From Isoetes taiwanensis (lineage: Eukaryota > Streptophyta > Lycopodiopsida > Isoetales > Isoetaceae), in assembly GCA_021234155.1 (NCBI GenBank), contig JAJEKV010000059.1:4212571-4276570 (forward strand): a stretch of 64,000 bases of DNA, given 5' to 3'. Every line of letters begins with the position of its first letter. The stretch's first letter is position 1. Positions 13,486 through 24,570 of this stretch are shown piece after piece. The notes below the pieces were generated by a model that saw only the letters and a program-made list of their open reading frames with translations, searched no databases and was not told the origin of the DNA. A program made the position numbers and the translations under genes.

Positions 13486-13725
13486 GAACATGAACAAGAA
13501 ATTGAATTTATAGAGCCAATTGATGTGGAAGATTATGAAGTTCAAGAGGGAATGAGCAATGAAGAACTAAGGTCACTGATGCATAGGTCAGTGGCACACA
13601 TATATTATATGGAGAAAGAGAATGATATTGAGCCTTATAATCCAACGATTTAGATGACGATGAGTGGGAGGACATTCAACGTGACTTTTTGGTCAATGAT
13701 TTGATGTTAAATGAAGAAGAATAAT
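13486..13725 (+). pseudogene. Acidic C-terminal gene fragment, family unknown
   Basis: From about 13492 a frame reads an acidic polypeptide (EQEIEFIEPIDVEDYEVQEG, then further residues) to a TAG at 13651. A one-base shift continues it as DDDEWEDIQRDFL to a TAA near 13722. The acidic ending is reminiscent of transposase C-termini. A CACTA terminus lies 0.9 kb downstream, so this may be the tail of that element's protein. I do not recognise a domain. Confidence 0.35.
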
Positions 13726-14219
13726 ATTTCATTGTATGTTAAGTTCAAACACGCATATATGCATAATTCAATTTTTGGAAGTTGATGTTTTGAAAATATT
13801 ATTGTATTTCGCAAATATAATGGTTTTGCTATATATTATTGTAAGAACTTGAACTTTCTATGTCATTAAATTCGATACATTTGTGATCATCAAGACCATT
13901 TTGAGAGGATGCTTATTGCAATTAAATTGTGTCTAGGCTTCAATGTCCTATGTAAGATAAATTAGTTTCAAGTATAAGAGATCAAAGTAAGCCAAGACAA
14001 TAGTATTCAATATCAGTTTCCAAATGAATGCAGTATATAATAAGTTCAATAAGCAAAACAGTTCAAACTAAGCCAAAAGAATAGAATTCAATATACTTGA
14101 TTATAGATTGTATCAATGAACAAAAGTATCTAATTCCCATATGTGGCTACCCTTGGTGTTATAAGGTAAATTAAGTTAATGGCCTGCCCTTGGCTAAATT
14201 GATGCCATCTCCCAAGTGG

Positions 14220-14603
14220 ACGATTATTGTGATGAATAATCTGACGAATATATCGTTAGAAATTTCATCACATGTTTCATCAATATTTTCGTCCACACTT
14301 TCACGACTTTTTGCATCACTCCACTCTCGGGCCGATTTTGCATCATAATATCGTCACACTTTTACGCGTCATATTTAACGTCAGAACTTTCATCAAACAA
14401 TTCATCAGAGTTTTCATCATGTTTTCATTAGCATTTATGTCAGAAAATATTTCGTCAAGCTAATAGTCATATAAATCTTCAGAAAGATTCATCACCGTAT
14501 TAGTCAAAAAATACGTCATTTGAATCGTCAGAAAAACACACAACAAACTCAGAAAATAATTATGAGGAATTTTCTGACGTAGAACTAACATTCTCTTGTA
14601 GTG
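14220..14603. mobile_element. CACTA element terminus (right end only)
   Basis: The segment ends in TTCTCTTGTAGTG at 14603, the reverse complement of the canonical CACTACAAGA terminus. The preceding 380 bp are full of short CGTCA/TGACG, ATCGTCAGA and TTCATCA motifs, the subterminal repeats typical of CACTA transposons. I do not find a matching CACTACAAGA start upstream in the window, so the left end is missing, diverged or at an unrecognised place. Confidence 0.65.
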
Positions 14604-14639
14604 TTGACCTCTTATTGACACAAGGAAGAATTAGCCCTT

Positions 14640-14965
14640 TGTCGGGAAATTGGGGGGACGCCCCTAGAGTTAAGACAAGACCTAGAGGTTTACTGAGAGT
14701 TAAAAAATTTCTCCGTGAATGTCGACCACTTTGCCCATGGGGTCCATAAGAACCCTTGGACAAAAATGTATCCCCAGGGCCAAACTAGACGGGCGCCCAA
14801 TTCGTCCGGGGGTGTTATAGTTAGTGGCATGATAGGGGGAAAGCCCTCCAGGGCCAAACTGGGCGGACGCCCAATTTCCTCCGGGAGGGAGGGGGTGGTT
14901 ACTTGCATAACAAGGAGGATGCCCCCAAAGACTGAACTAAACACCCACCCAATTTGACAAAAGGT
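14640..14965. repeat. GC-rich imperfect tandem repeat
   Basis: Units of roughly 80-90 bp share GGGCCAAACT, GACGCCCAATT and a run of G's (near 14775-14820, 14850-14900 and 14925-14955). Composition differs sharply from the AT-rich surroundings. I see no coding function. Confidence 0.5.
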
Positions 14966-16400
14966 GGGTGGCAAAGGCACGAATAATTAAGAGAGAAACT
15001 CACCGAATATGGACCAACCTGTGACTATTCGGGTTTGCCTTTCTTTGGTTTTCCATAAATGGCCCACTGATTACGCAGTTGCTGCACCTGCTCGAAGAAG
15101 ACATCCTCGTGAATGGTCTTCTTCTTTAAAAAGGAAGGCAATCTCTTATATCACAAGAACAAGTTATGCATACCTGAAGCATCAAGAGTAAGGAAGCTAA
15201 TCTCAGATTTTTATGTGATGTCTAGTTGCTCTATGAAATTATTTCATACAAATGCTGCTCTATTTTGTATGAAGAGTAGGTTAGATGCCTCAAGTTTAAC
15301 CTCTCAATTATGGGTATGAAGAAGATTAGATTATTGACTTTACTTGTTAGTGACTTTGCTTGAAATTATCTATTGCTAAAAAGGTCTCCACAAATTGTGG
15401 CGCGCAATTTGAGCCACCAATGTTGTCAACTGGAGTATATACGTAGTTAGAGTAACACATTTTGAGATTTTACTGAAACACAAGTTATATTTTATGTAGG
15501 GCAAGCGATGACGAGAACCCAACTGCCAAGAAGTGTAGATTTGGGCCTGGCATTGTGGACATTTCAGACTAAGTCAAAATTATTTTCAATTTTACATTAT
15601 ATTGAAATGTTACTTTGGACTTCTTGTCATTAACATTTAATTAATGCGCACACATAATTTTAACGGGCACACATGCTCACACATGCGGAATACGTGATTA
15701 GCTAATCACATTGACATAGCATACATGTGTAATAAATGTGGCAATCATTTCATTGATGCGTCATTTTTCTGTGAATCATGCAGGGCCGTGGTTAAAAAGA
15801 GGGGAGCCAATATTAGCACCCGAAACTTTTAGATGGAAGGCATGAACACGCTCACACTATCTCCCCCCGATTGGGGTTATTAAAAAAAAAAATTGGGAAA
15901 CCCTTCCCGGAAGGGTTTCCACAAGAATATAATTTTTTTGTCGGTGCACGATATCCGCCTGTAATTAATTCTTAGAATTAAATTTCTACGGCTATTCTCG
16001 AAGAGCTTTTTTCAGGAAAGCAAATTTTTTTGGTTCTTTCGTGAACAGATCATCAATTGTATGTATTCATGCTTGATCCAATATAAGAAATTGTCTATTG
16101 TGAAAATGCACATGTATCATGGTCTAAACAATTTCTAACTAGCCTAAATGCTCTATTCTATTCACATTCTATCTTGTTGTTCCCTCTTTCTCCAATCTTT
16201 TTCAACAATTTGTCCTCTCCAATTCTCTCCAATAGTTTGCCCCAACCTGTGGATGAGAATAGATGGGACTTTGAGGCCAAGCAGTTATGCATTTCCACAC
16301 GATATTTCAACTCTGAGCATAGTTTGTTTGCCATATATCAAATTGTGTTGTTGAATTCAAACCACATTTGAAGAGTCGCACACTACTTTTTCGCATGCTC
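14966..16400. other. Non-coding stretch with a perfect palindrome
   Basis: No gene is recognisable. At about 15896-15921 GGAAACCCTTCC is followed directly by CGGAAGGGTTTCC, a near-perfect palindrome built on the same motif as the array at 16521-16850. Confidence 0.5.
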
Positions 16401-16412
16401 CGGATCCATAAG

Positions 16413-16510
16413 GAGATGCAATGGCGGAGAGCAAAGCGCAAGAAGCGCCCTTAAAAATTTTGAGATGCAATGGCGGAGAGCAAAGCGCAAGAAGCGCCCT
16501 TCAAATTTTT
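16413..16510. repeat. 49-bp direct tandem duplication
   Basis: Two nearly identical 49-bp copies start at 16413 and 16462 (GAGATGCAATGGCGGAGAGC and onward), each ending in an A/T-rich tail after GAAGCGCCCTT. They differ by very few bases, so the duplication is recent. Confidence 0.85.
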
Positions 16511-16520
16511 TGATGAAACG

Positions 16521-16850
16521 TGGAAACCCTTCCTATTTTCCCCCATTTGTGGAAACCCTTCCTATTTTCCCATGGGTTTGGAAAATAGGAAGGGTTTCCA
16601 TTTGAATTAAAATTTAAATTCTTGAGTGTCGCGGCATATTTATGAGTGCATGAGCGTGCACCATTAATGCCGGCCATGCGGTTAAGGCGCGCTTTAAAAA
16701 AAAAAAAAAAAATGGAAACCCTTCCCATTTTCCTAGAAAACCCTTCCGATTTTCAAATTGGAAACCCTTCCAATTTTCCATTAAAACCAGGAAGGGAGCC
16801 GGAAGGTCCTATTTTCCATGGAAAATTGGAAGGGTTTCTATGAGAGCCCA
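16521..16850. repeat. Direct and inverted array of GGAAACCCTTCC units
   Basis: At least six units of the form GGAAACCCTTCC(N)ATTTTCC occur in both orientations. The pair 16550-16570 and 16580-16600 is a perfect 21-bp inverted repeat around a 9-base spacer, able to form a hairpin. Further units follow at 16716-16785 and, inverted, at 16820-16840. An A-run (16690-16711) sits in the middle. Confidence 0.8.
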
Positions 16851-17099
16851 ACCCAAATAGGGAGTACTTAGAACCATCGGCATGAACACCTTTATTTCCA
16901 TATTAGAGTGAATGGTTATTCTGTGTTGGTTGTGTTTATAAGGCAAATGTGAGCTTGGGTGATGGAGTGATTTCTGACCTTGCCTGTTTGTTACATAATC
17001 GTGAAATATGAAAGTATAATAGCTCAGCAATCGATTCAAATGGAGCAAATACGTGATGCAAGTGGATAAATTTTGGACGTAGCTCATCCATTGCATTGT

Positions 17100-17726
17100 T
17101 TGTATACCTAGTTTCTAATCGCAATAACTTTTTTGTGATCAATCAACTAAAAAAATCTCCTTCATAAATCTTATAGATATGAGTGAGCGCTATCCAATAG
17201 CAGTAGAATCGTCAAAAACGGAGTTGGAATCTTCAAGTTATAATGTTTTAAGTAAGTGCTATAAAAAATGACGTAAATAAGCATAACTTGTGAATTTCAA
17301 CTCCGATTTCGATGAATTTGACGTCGTTTGGAAGATCTTCTCCTGATCTATAATGTTTGTGAAGACAACTTTTGCATTTGAGGAGCAAAAAAAGCTCTAT
17401 TACCTTTTTTCCAAAACTGCTCTTCATTTGGAGGGTATTTTTGGAATTTTCACAAACTTGAGGGGTATATTTGGAATTTTCCCTTAAAAAAATCAGTGGT
17501 AATGCAAAGTCGCTGGACTCAAACCGCAGCATTTATTGTTGCAGGCTACGTTGATTTTTTCCACCATACTAGGAATTTTTTGTCTGAAGGAATGTTATAT
17601 ATCTGCAGTAGTGTTACATATCTGCAATAATGTTACATATTAGGGCTAAAGCAGCATGTGATGTTCCATGGACATTTCCATTGACAGAATCACGGAGTTG
17701 TCATTTGTTATTCCTGTTATCTTTTC
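17100..17726. other. Non-coding DNA 3' of the receptor kinase gene
   Basis: No coding signal is seen. A TATATTTGGAATTTT-type sequence repeats near 17440-17480, and a TGTTACATAT-CTGCA motif repeats near 17593-17640. This should contain the 3' UTR and poly(A) signals of the kinase gene, which is read right to left. Confidence 0.45.
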
Positions 17727-20174
17727 TTACCTTGGATCTATATTTGATACTAAATCCACTGTAGAAGAACCTGCTGCAAAGGAGGACTTGGATTCAAGCA
17801 GTTTCATAAAGTTTTCACGTGTCTGAGCGCTTATATTTCGGTGGAAACCATGGTTAGTTTTGATCTCTGGAATTGCCGCTTTGCCTTCTAACATTTGCAC
17901 AACCATTGACATGTTTGGCCTATCATCAACTTCATGTTGAACGCATAGACAGGCCACTTTAACCATTCTTTTTGCCTCTTCCAAATCAAATGAATCCCCA
18001 AAATTTTTAACCAGTAGACTGCGCAGAAAGTTTGTCTCACTTATTAGTCTGAACATTGTGCCACTTTCTTGTAGAATGTTTTGAGTGTTCCATCCAATTA
18101 TCTCTAGTAAAACAACCCCAAAGCTGAAGACATCTGCCTTGACATTAATGGCACCTTGTGTGAACCATTCAGGTGCCAGATACCCGCGGGTTCCTCTTAC
18201 CATTGTCATCACAAAACTCTGGCCCCTGTCAATGAACCTAGACAAACCAAAATCAGAAACCTTTGCTTCAAAATTGTGGTCAAGAAGTATGTTTTGGGGC
18301 TTCACATCCAGATGCATAATTCTTTCAGAGCATTCCTCATGCAAGTAAGCCATGCCCTTAGCTGCTCCCATTGCAATATTTAGTCTAGTTTGCCAGTTCA
18401 AATCAGCTGATTTCTTACCAAATATCCACTGGTCTAAAGAACCATTCATCATATATTCATAGACTAATGCTCTCTTTCGTCTTTCAGCACAAAAACCAAC
18501 TAACTGTACCAGGTTAAAGTGGTGAACCTTGCTGAGAATTGACACCTCTGCATAGAATTCCTTTGGATTTTGAGTCAAACCATCAAGCTTCTTCACTGCA
18601 ACAAAGTTTCCATTTGGCAGTCTTCCTTTGTACACCGTGCCAAAGCCTCCCTTGCCTAGCTCGTCTTTGAATTCGCCTGTGATCTCCTCAAGTTCCTTGT
18701 AAGAAAACCTCTTTAATGTTGCTTCTGAGATGTAGGACTCTAAAATACTGTCTTCCTCCTCAGAATCTGAATTCTGCATCTTTTTCTTTAGCCAACATGC
18801 TATGAGCGCTGCTAAAGCAAGGAAAAGTCCAAGGACAACACAGATAGATATAACAACTTTCAGTTTTAAAGAGTTCGAATGCAAATGCACAGATGGAGTA
18901 GTTGAGATATTATGGCACATCCTAAAAAAGACATAATGGCTACTGTTATTGGTTTCCTTCAGACTACTTACCTGACTATAGAGAAAACAGCTATCGGTAA
19001 TGAAGAACCCTGTTTGACAAGATTTATTCCGCAAACATGCGTCTTTACAATCTTGTAAGCTAGTGACATTGATCTCAGGGTTGATATATTGATTGGCAAA
19101 ATAATCAATTCCTGCAATAGGCTTGGTCAAACTGCTATTACTACAAGAACTTGTATACAGGACCTGAGGCTCTTGTTCCTTGCAACCAGCTGCATGATTG
19201 GACTGATCTGCATATGTGAAATCGCTAGAATATGTACAGCTGCAGGAGCCATTGGTGCACAAGCCATAGGAACCACAAACTGTGGGCAAGTCGCAATCTT
19301 CGAAACCTCCCTTGCTAGGTGCCCACTTAGTTGCAGTTAATTGGCCCATGGAGTTGAGCCTCACAAAAGTTGCATATGAAAAAGTATTTGAACTTTCAAG
19401 TCCCATTATCTCGGTTATGCTATCTGCTCCAACTTGACAATGTGTACTATTAAGGAAGTTGTTCTGTGTTACATGATCCAAATCAGAGCGGAGTTGCAGA
19501 GAAAGTCTTGTGTCATTGCAACAGAAGACTAGATAATTTCCTGAAGAAGCCGTGTAATTCCATTTTTTATAGATTTGATCCCCATATAGAGCTACAAGCA
19601 TACTCTCTTGCATTTGTAGGCTATAACTCCCTTTGAACAACTTCATGCCCTGCCTTAGAACCTGGGTGCAGACCATAGTATCTGTGGGATTGTCAAAGCT
19701 TTGCCATATCTTATGAGAATTATTGTCCCAAAGGATAAGGTTTCCTCTGTCTGAGATGCTTAACCGTTGTACTTCATAACCCTTTGTCTGAGTAGACCAT
19801 GCTTCAGTTCCATCATCATACAGTACGAGGTTTCCATCTGTACCAATACTCAAAAATCCCTTGTCACTGATAGCACGAGAAGAATTGGCAGTCCACATTT
19901 CCTGCCCAAAGTATCCATCGTCAATTGTATTATCATAGACAACTATGGACAACCTGTATCGTGCATCTTCATTTTCCAAAAAAAACAGACCATAATTGTA
20001 ATCAGAGTTGCTCAGATTTGCAAAAAGACCTGTCCAGTAGCCCTTCAACCCGTTGTCCAGATCTGTCAAAGAATAATCTGTTACATATATGGTCAGTGGA
20101 ATCTGATAGATTCCTTCCTCATAGGAAAAAACCAAGAACGATAGAAACATTATTGCCCATAACAAAAGATTCAT
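17727..20174 (-). CDS. G-type (bulb) lectin receptor-like serine/threonine kinase
   Basis: This intronless 815-residue frame is a plasma-membrane receptor kinase. Residues 1-20 form a signal peptide (LLLWAIMFLSFLVF). A bulb-type lectin region occupies about 60-170 (GNLVLYDDGTEAWSTQ, NLILWDN). A Cys-rich EGF-like part lies at 294-331, and a PAN/apple-like part at about 344-420 with spaced cysteines. The transmembrane helix is about 437-460. The kinase domain runs about 501-770: glycine loop GKGGFG at 507-512, Lys528 in AVKK, HLD at 621-623 with KPQN, DFG at 641-643, and APEW near 667-670. HLD in place of HRD makes it a non-RD kinase, a class often linked to immune signalling. The layout matches the SD2-type lectin kinases. 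The start is the first ATG and gives a proper signal peptide; it ends in TAA. No breaks are seen, so it is probably functional. Its ligand cannot be inferred. Confidence 0.93.
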   Translation of the reverse strand: MNLLLWAIMFLSFLVFSYEEGIYQIPLTIYVTDYSLTDLDNGLKGYWTGLFANLSNSDYNYGLFFLENEDARYRLSIVVYDNTIDDGYFGQEMWTANSSRAISDKGFLSIGTDGNLVLYDDGTEAWSTQTKGYEVQRLSISDRGNLILWDNNSHKIWQSFDNPTDTMVCTQVLRQGMKLFKGSYSLQMQESMLVALYGDQIYKKWNYTASSGNYLVFCCNDTRLSLQLRSDLDHVTQNNFLNSTHCQVGADSITEIMGLESSNTFSYATFVRLNSMGQLTATKWAPSKGGFEDCDLPTVCGSYGLCTNGSCSCTYSSDFTYADQSNHAAGCKEQEPQVLYTSSCSNSSLTKPIAGIDYFANQYINPEINVTSLQDCKDACLRNKSCQTGFFITDSCFLYSQVSSLKETNNSSHYVFFRMCHNISTTPSVHLHSNSLKLKVVISICVVLGLFLALAALIACWLKKKMQNSDSEEEDSILESYISEATLKRFSYKELEEITGEFKDELGKGGFGTVYKGRLPNGNFVAVKKLDGLTQNPKEFYAEVSILSKVHHFNLVQLVGFCAERRKRALVYEYMMNGSLDQWIFGKKSADLNWQTRLNIAMGAAKGMAYLHEECSERIMHLDVKPQNILLDHNFEAKVSDFGLSRFIDRGQSFVMTMVRGTRGYLAPEWFTQGAINVKADVFSFGVVLLEIIGWNTQNILQESGTMFRLISETNFLRSLLVKNFGDSFDLEEAKRMVKVACLCVQHEVDDRPNMSMVVQMLEGKAAIPEIKTNHGFHRNISAQTRENFMKLLESKSSFAAGSSTVDLVSNIDPR

Positions 20175-20518
20175 GTTGTCGAAACAAACGCGAATTCCTC
20201 AATGCAAGTATGATCACAAAAGCTTCTTTTCTTTGAGACTTTGCTGTCCGAAATGAGTTGAATTGAATTGGTTTAGTTTTTACTGTGAGGTTGACGACTT
20301 GGCATGTTTTCAGATTATTGTGAGGAGCTGGCCAAGTCCTTCGCCTAACTTGATTCCTATTCAAGAAGTTCACATGGAAAAATTAATTACTTAATTAATT
20401 AATAGCTAGAAGTTGCTCGCTGCTATGCTTGGTCTTTATAATGAAGCAACATATCATTTTCCTCTACAACTCGTGCCTACTAACGAGATAATGATATTCT
20501 GGTTATTCTAATGCATTG

Positions 20519-20590
20519 TATGGGTCCCATGGCCTATTGGTCTCCGTGGACATTAAAAATTTTATTCTGTTCTATTCTATTTTTTTTAGG
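20519..20590 (+). repeat. LINE-type 3' end with (ATTCT)n tail
   Basis: GGGTCCCATGGCCTATTGGT (20522-20541) followed by CTCCGTGGACATTAAAA matches the blocks at 10925 and, inverted, 51440-51490. It is followed by TTCTGTTCTATTCTATT and a T-run. This is a truncated copy of the same mobile 3' terminus. Confidence 0.65.
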
Positions 20591-22097
20591 TAAGATTTTT
20601 ATTTTTTTATTAATATATAAATGGTACAAGGCCCTTATTCACCCAATTAGTGAAGGACATAGTAGGATACACAACCAGCTAATGCAGTACTTTATTGGAG
20701 CTCTCTCAACCTCTTCCTTGCTCATTAGTACTATGGAGGCCACTGCTATTCCAAAAAGTACCATAGCAATGGCTGCAACCTCTTCCCAATGTCCAAGTAC
20801 TATGGAAGATAATTCCTCAATTTTCTGCAATCAGCTACTTATGAAACCTCCATAATGCTCCACTAACCTAAAAAAAAAACTGGCCCTAAGATAATCAATT
20901 TAAAGCTTGCTTCTATAGATTGCCACGGACAACAATACTATGCAAAGGACTCCACTCTGCTACAACACCTGGAGCTAAAATTCCCATGAAGTTCCTCCCT
21001 CCGAAAGTTGCAACTATTCAAGTGATGATTGATAGAAGAATACTACCTAGTTACCACCATAAACACCTGTATTGGAATTAAGAGCCAAGTGTAGTCCATC
21101 TGCATCTAACTCCAGCAGGCTTGTCCCCTACTGGTGCCAAGCATACGTACAGTGGAAGCCTCACGTCTCCTAAAGACATATAGCCCTACACATACCATTG
21201 TTTACAGTGCCATCTGTACAAAAGCTTCTTCTAGCTGGGATAGAAGATCACGGGCCTAATTGAAACCCATCTTATTCTCTCGTTCTTTCATTAAAACTTC
21301 CCGATTGGAGAGTTGCTTTATATGATAACAAGGTCCATGTTAATGGGAGTGGTCCTTTTGTTGAGTTGAAAGTGCAACAAAATTTTAAAATTTATTGAGT
21401 TTAAAGTCATTTAATGGCTAGTTGCGCGCAACTATGGAATATATATATATTATTTTAACTTTTCTTCCTCGATTAATATATTAATGCAGTAATGATGTTT
21501 AGGATTCGAAGAACCTTAAACATTCAAGTAGTTCATTAGCTCTTGAATATTTTTGATGGACTTGAAATCTTAGAATTCTAAAACTCAAGGTAAAACTTAT
21601 TTTAAATTGTTACGTGTGCATCTCTATAGAATAATTGTGATGTCAAGATTATGGAGAGAGATAAAAGACCTTTTAATTCAACCACGTAGGTGAATATTTT
21701 TTAAAGCAAGTAGGTTCCCTTGATTAATTAAATACTGAGTGACGTAGTTATGCTCATTGACATTTATTATGATGACATACACCAAGGGTCCTACATTGTA
21801 AAATGTTCATCAATCAATTAATGAACCATGACTTGGCTAGTTACAATCGACGAATTGGTCGGCATGACTATATCCTTTTCTTTTGAAACTTCGTGCATTA
21901 ATAGTGATGTCTCCAAATAGAGTTTCGAGCACAAACAGGGTTCAAGGACCGTTGGAGCCAGAAAATGGCCTAGGTTTAGGGTTTGGCCATTAGTAAGTTA
22001 GGGTTGCCATATGCCATGTGGCTCCAATAGAGTGCATCTATGTGGCAGGTCACAAATAGGATGGAGCCATGTGGAAATGGTTCTATACCTAAGGTTG
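20591..22097. other. Non-coding stretch
   Basis: No gene is seen. A TA-repeat lies at 21440-21450. From about 21950 to 22114 is a copy of the dispersed repeat also seen at 280-480 (TAGGGTTTGG, CCATGTGGCTCC, CCTAAGGTTGG). It is the target of the LINE insertion and resumes at 24571. Confidence 0.5.
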
Positions 22098-22111
22098 GCT
22101 AAGTTATATAT

Positions 22112-22114
<3 letters not shown>
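22098..22114. repeat. Target-site duplication, left copy
   Basis: GCTAAGTTATATATAAT occurs here and identically at 24554-24570, flanking the LINE. The perfect 17-bp match marks a fairly recent insertion. Confidence 0.9.
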
Positions 22115-22144
<30 letters not shown>

Positions 22145-24553
22145 AAGGACGAAAGCCAAAAAGTTTATTAATCAGAGAAAAAGTACAAAATTTACATGTC
22201 TCATCTAACTGTGTAAGCACACAAAGATGCCACAGGAGCACGAGCCTGGAGCACAATGTACTTACTCCAGAATAGGAGACTAATGATAAGAATCAATTCG
22301 AGATATGAATCCGATCACGATCCATCCGGTTACGAGTCAAGGGAAGAACACTCGTAAGCTGTCAATATCTTTTTCTGGGCCACTGTAATAACACTGTGTG
22401 CAGATGAATAAATGCCCTGAAAGATGTGGTGTCTGCGACGCTCCCATATCGACCATAGGAGCCAACCGGAACCAAGGTGAAATGCCCTTTGTTTAGCTGA
22501 AGGCCATCCATTGGGATAGGACGCCAAAAGGATGCATCGGCAAATCCAAAGGTAATCTTTAATTAAACAAACCTTGTAGCCAGGACCACGCTGGTTGAAC
22601 CTCAGGACAATCAAAGAGACAATGCTCAAGAGTCTCAACGTCCGAGAGGCAGAGCGGGCATACCGCAGATATGCGAGGATCATAGCGATGTCGAAAGGCA
22701 TTAACCCGCAGGCACCTGTGGATAACCTGCCACCACAGTACAGAGACTTTAGGGTGGAGCAACCTATCCCAAAGCCATCGCCACGTACGACACAAAGTGG
22801 GTTGTGGAACATGTAGGTGCCAACGATCCGCAACCGGAGGGTTGTGGTGCTAAAAGAAGGCGATATCGATCCGACAAATTGCTTGCCTTTGTGAATATTT
22901 TCATGACAGCCCCATGGCACCCTTTCAAAGAACACCAACTTGCACTATAAGAGGCAAATTTTTCGCGACCTTCTCCCATAGAGATACATCCCAACGAGAG
23001 CAGGAACTTTGCCCGAAATTCAGGCCAAGACAAGAGGGCTTACCCTCCTCATACCATGCTTGAATAGAGACAACACCGCAAGAACCCATCGTCTCTGGGT
23101 AAGGGGATGAACCGAGGTCGCCAATGGAGGTGCCGAGGGGTCCGGAGGCAGCGGGTGGTGCCCACCACGGTGGAGTCTCCAATAGGGTGTGGATAGAGGG
23201 CATGGCGAGAAAAGATGTCCGATGCCTCCCATGCCGCCAACAAGCCACGCAAAAATGGAGAAGCGCTTTGGAAAAGGTCAAGAGTCCAAATAAAGCCCAA
23301 GGTAGGATTGGTTTGATGACCTTCTTGCCTAGAGGGATACTGGTGACCAAGAGCTTGTCTAAGAAGGCGTGAACAGGAGAGTCATCCCCACCATTGAAGT
23401 CTCCAAATGAACTTTGAAATAAGCACTTTGCTCTGCAAAGAAGAAGTCCATCATACCCGCACCACCGCCCATTTTGGAAGGATGCACTTCGACCAAGCCA
23501 CCTTAACCCGGCACCTTCCTCCGCACCCAAATAAAGTTCAACTATTGCAATGAGCTCACGCGACTTTGATCTCGTGGTGCTAGCAAGAAGGATGCCATAT
23601 AAACATGGGTACTACTAAGGACCCGACTTGGCCCCGTAATGCGACCTGCGAGAGACAACTTAGCAAGTGGACCACCGAACAAGTGCTTCTCCAAACCCCT
23701 AATGATCTCCTCCCAAGCAGCTCCCATAGTAACATGGATGCCAACTGGAATCCCCAACAACTTGACGGCCTGTCCATGCGCAAGTAATTTCCATGGATAA
23801 TCGTGAACACATGCCGGAGCCGGATTGTCCAATGTCCACAAAGTCGCACTTACGCCACCCCCACAAGAATGGGAAGCCGGTGAAAAAGTGTCTAAAAGCA
23901 TTTTGGCAAAGTGACAAGATTCTCATCATTAGCGACTAGGAAGAGGAACGTGTCGCCGTGATATTGATTGCAAACCTCTTGCGTGCCATCCTCCCCACCG
24001 CAAGACCATGGAGAAGTCCCTCCATCGTTGCAATGGTGAATAAGCGTGATAAAGCCTCGCAACAATTGTGAAAAGCAATGGTGCTAAAGGGCATCCCCGG
24101 GCGAATACCACACCGAAAGTGAAAAGGCATGTGATGACTCACCATGGAACAGATCGCCCGAAAGCAGAGATATGCGACTTCATAATATCGATGTGAATTG
24201 TTCCCCAAATCCCGTCTTAGCATACAACGACGCATGAATTTCCAAATGAATCGTCATAAGCTTTTGCAAAATCAAGCTTAAGGTATACAAACTGGGAAGG
24301 TTTTGCCTACGTGCCCAATAAATTCCCTCGTAAGCAGCAGCAACATTATTCAAAATGCACCGTTTTGGAAGAAAAACCCTTTGGGTTGTTGAGATGGACT
24401 CTACGCCAAGATGTCCTTTACCCTTCTGCAAAAGCCTTGGCGAAGATCTTATATACGGATGACAATAAGGTGATGGGCCGCCAGTCTGAAATAGTCTGAG
24501 GATCCTTGACCTTGGGGATAAGTGAGATGGCACCTGTGTTTAGAATTATATTT
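22115..24553 (-). mobile_element. 5'-truncated L1-type LINE
   Basis: The element reads right to left. It begins inside the reverse transcriptase domain (AISLIPKVKDPQTISDWRPI near 24500-24550, the usual RT2 block) and passes FAKAYD-like and GCPLAPLLF pieces near 24080-24270. It ends with a Cys-His segment (CPLCLSDVETLEHCLFDC near 22580-22680), then a poly(A) tail seen as about 29 T's at 22114-22142. Many frameshifts and stops are present, including breaks among the frames 22925-23530, 23542-23901 and 24180-24533. Truncation at the 5' end plus a 17-bp target duplication is the expected product of target-primed reverse transcription. No functional ORF remains. Confidence 0.88.
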
Positions 24554-24570
24554 GCTAAGTTATATATAAT
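24554..24570. repeat. Target-site duplication, right copy
   Basis: This matches 22098-22114 exactly. The repeat interrupted by the LINE continues to the right (GACTTAGCCATGC and onward). Confidence 0.9.

Noticed and set aside
19767-20236. Plus-strand frames of 125 and 103 residues
   Set aside because: Shadows opposite the N-terminal half of the receptor kinase; no motif of their own.
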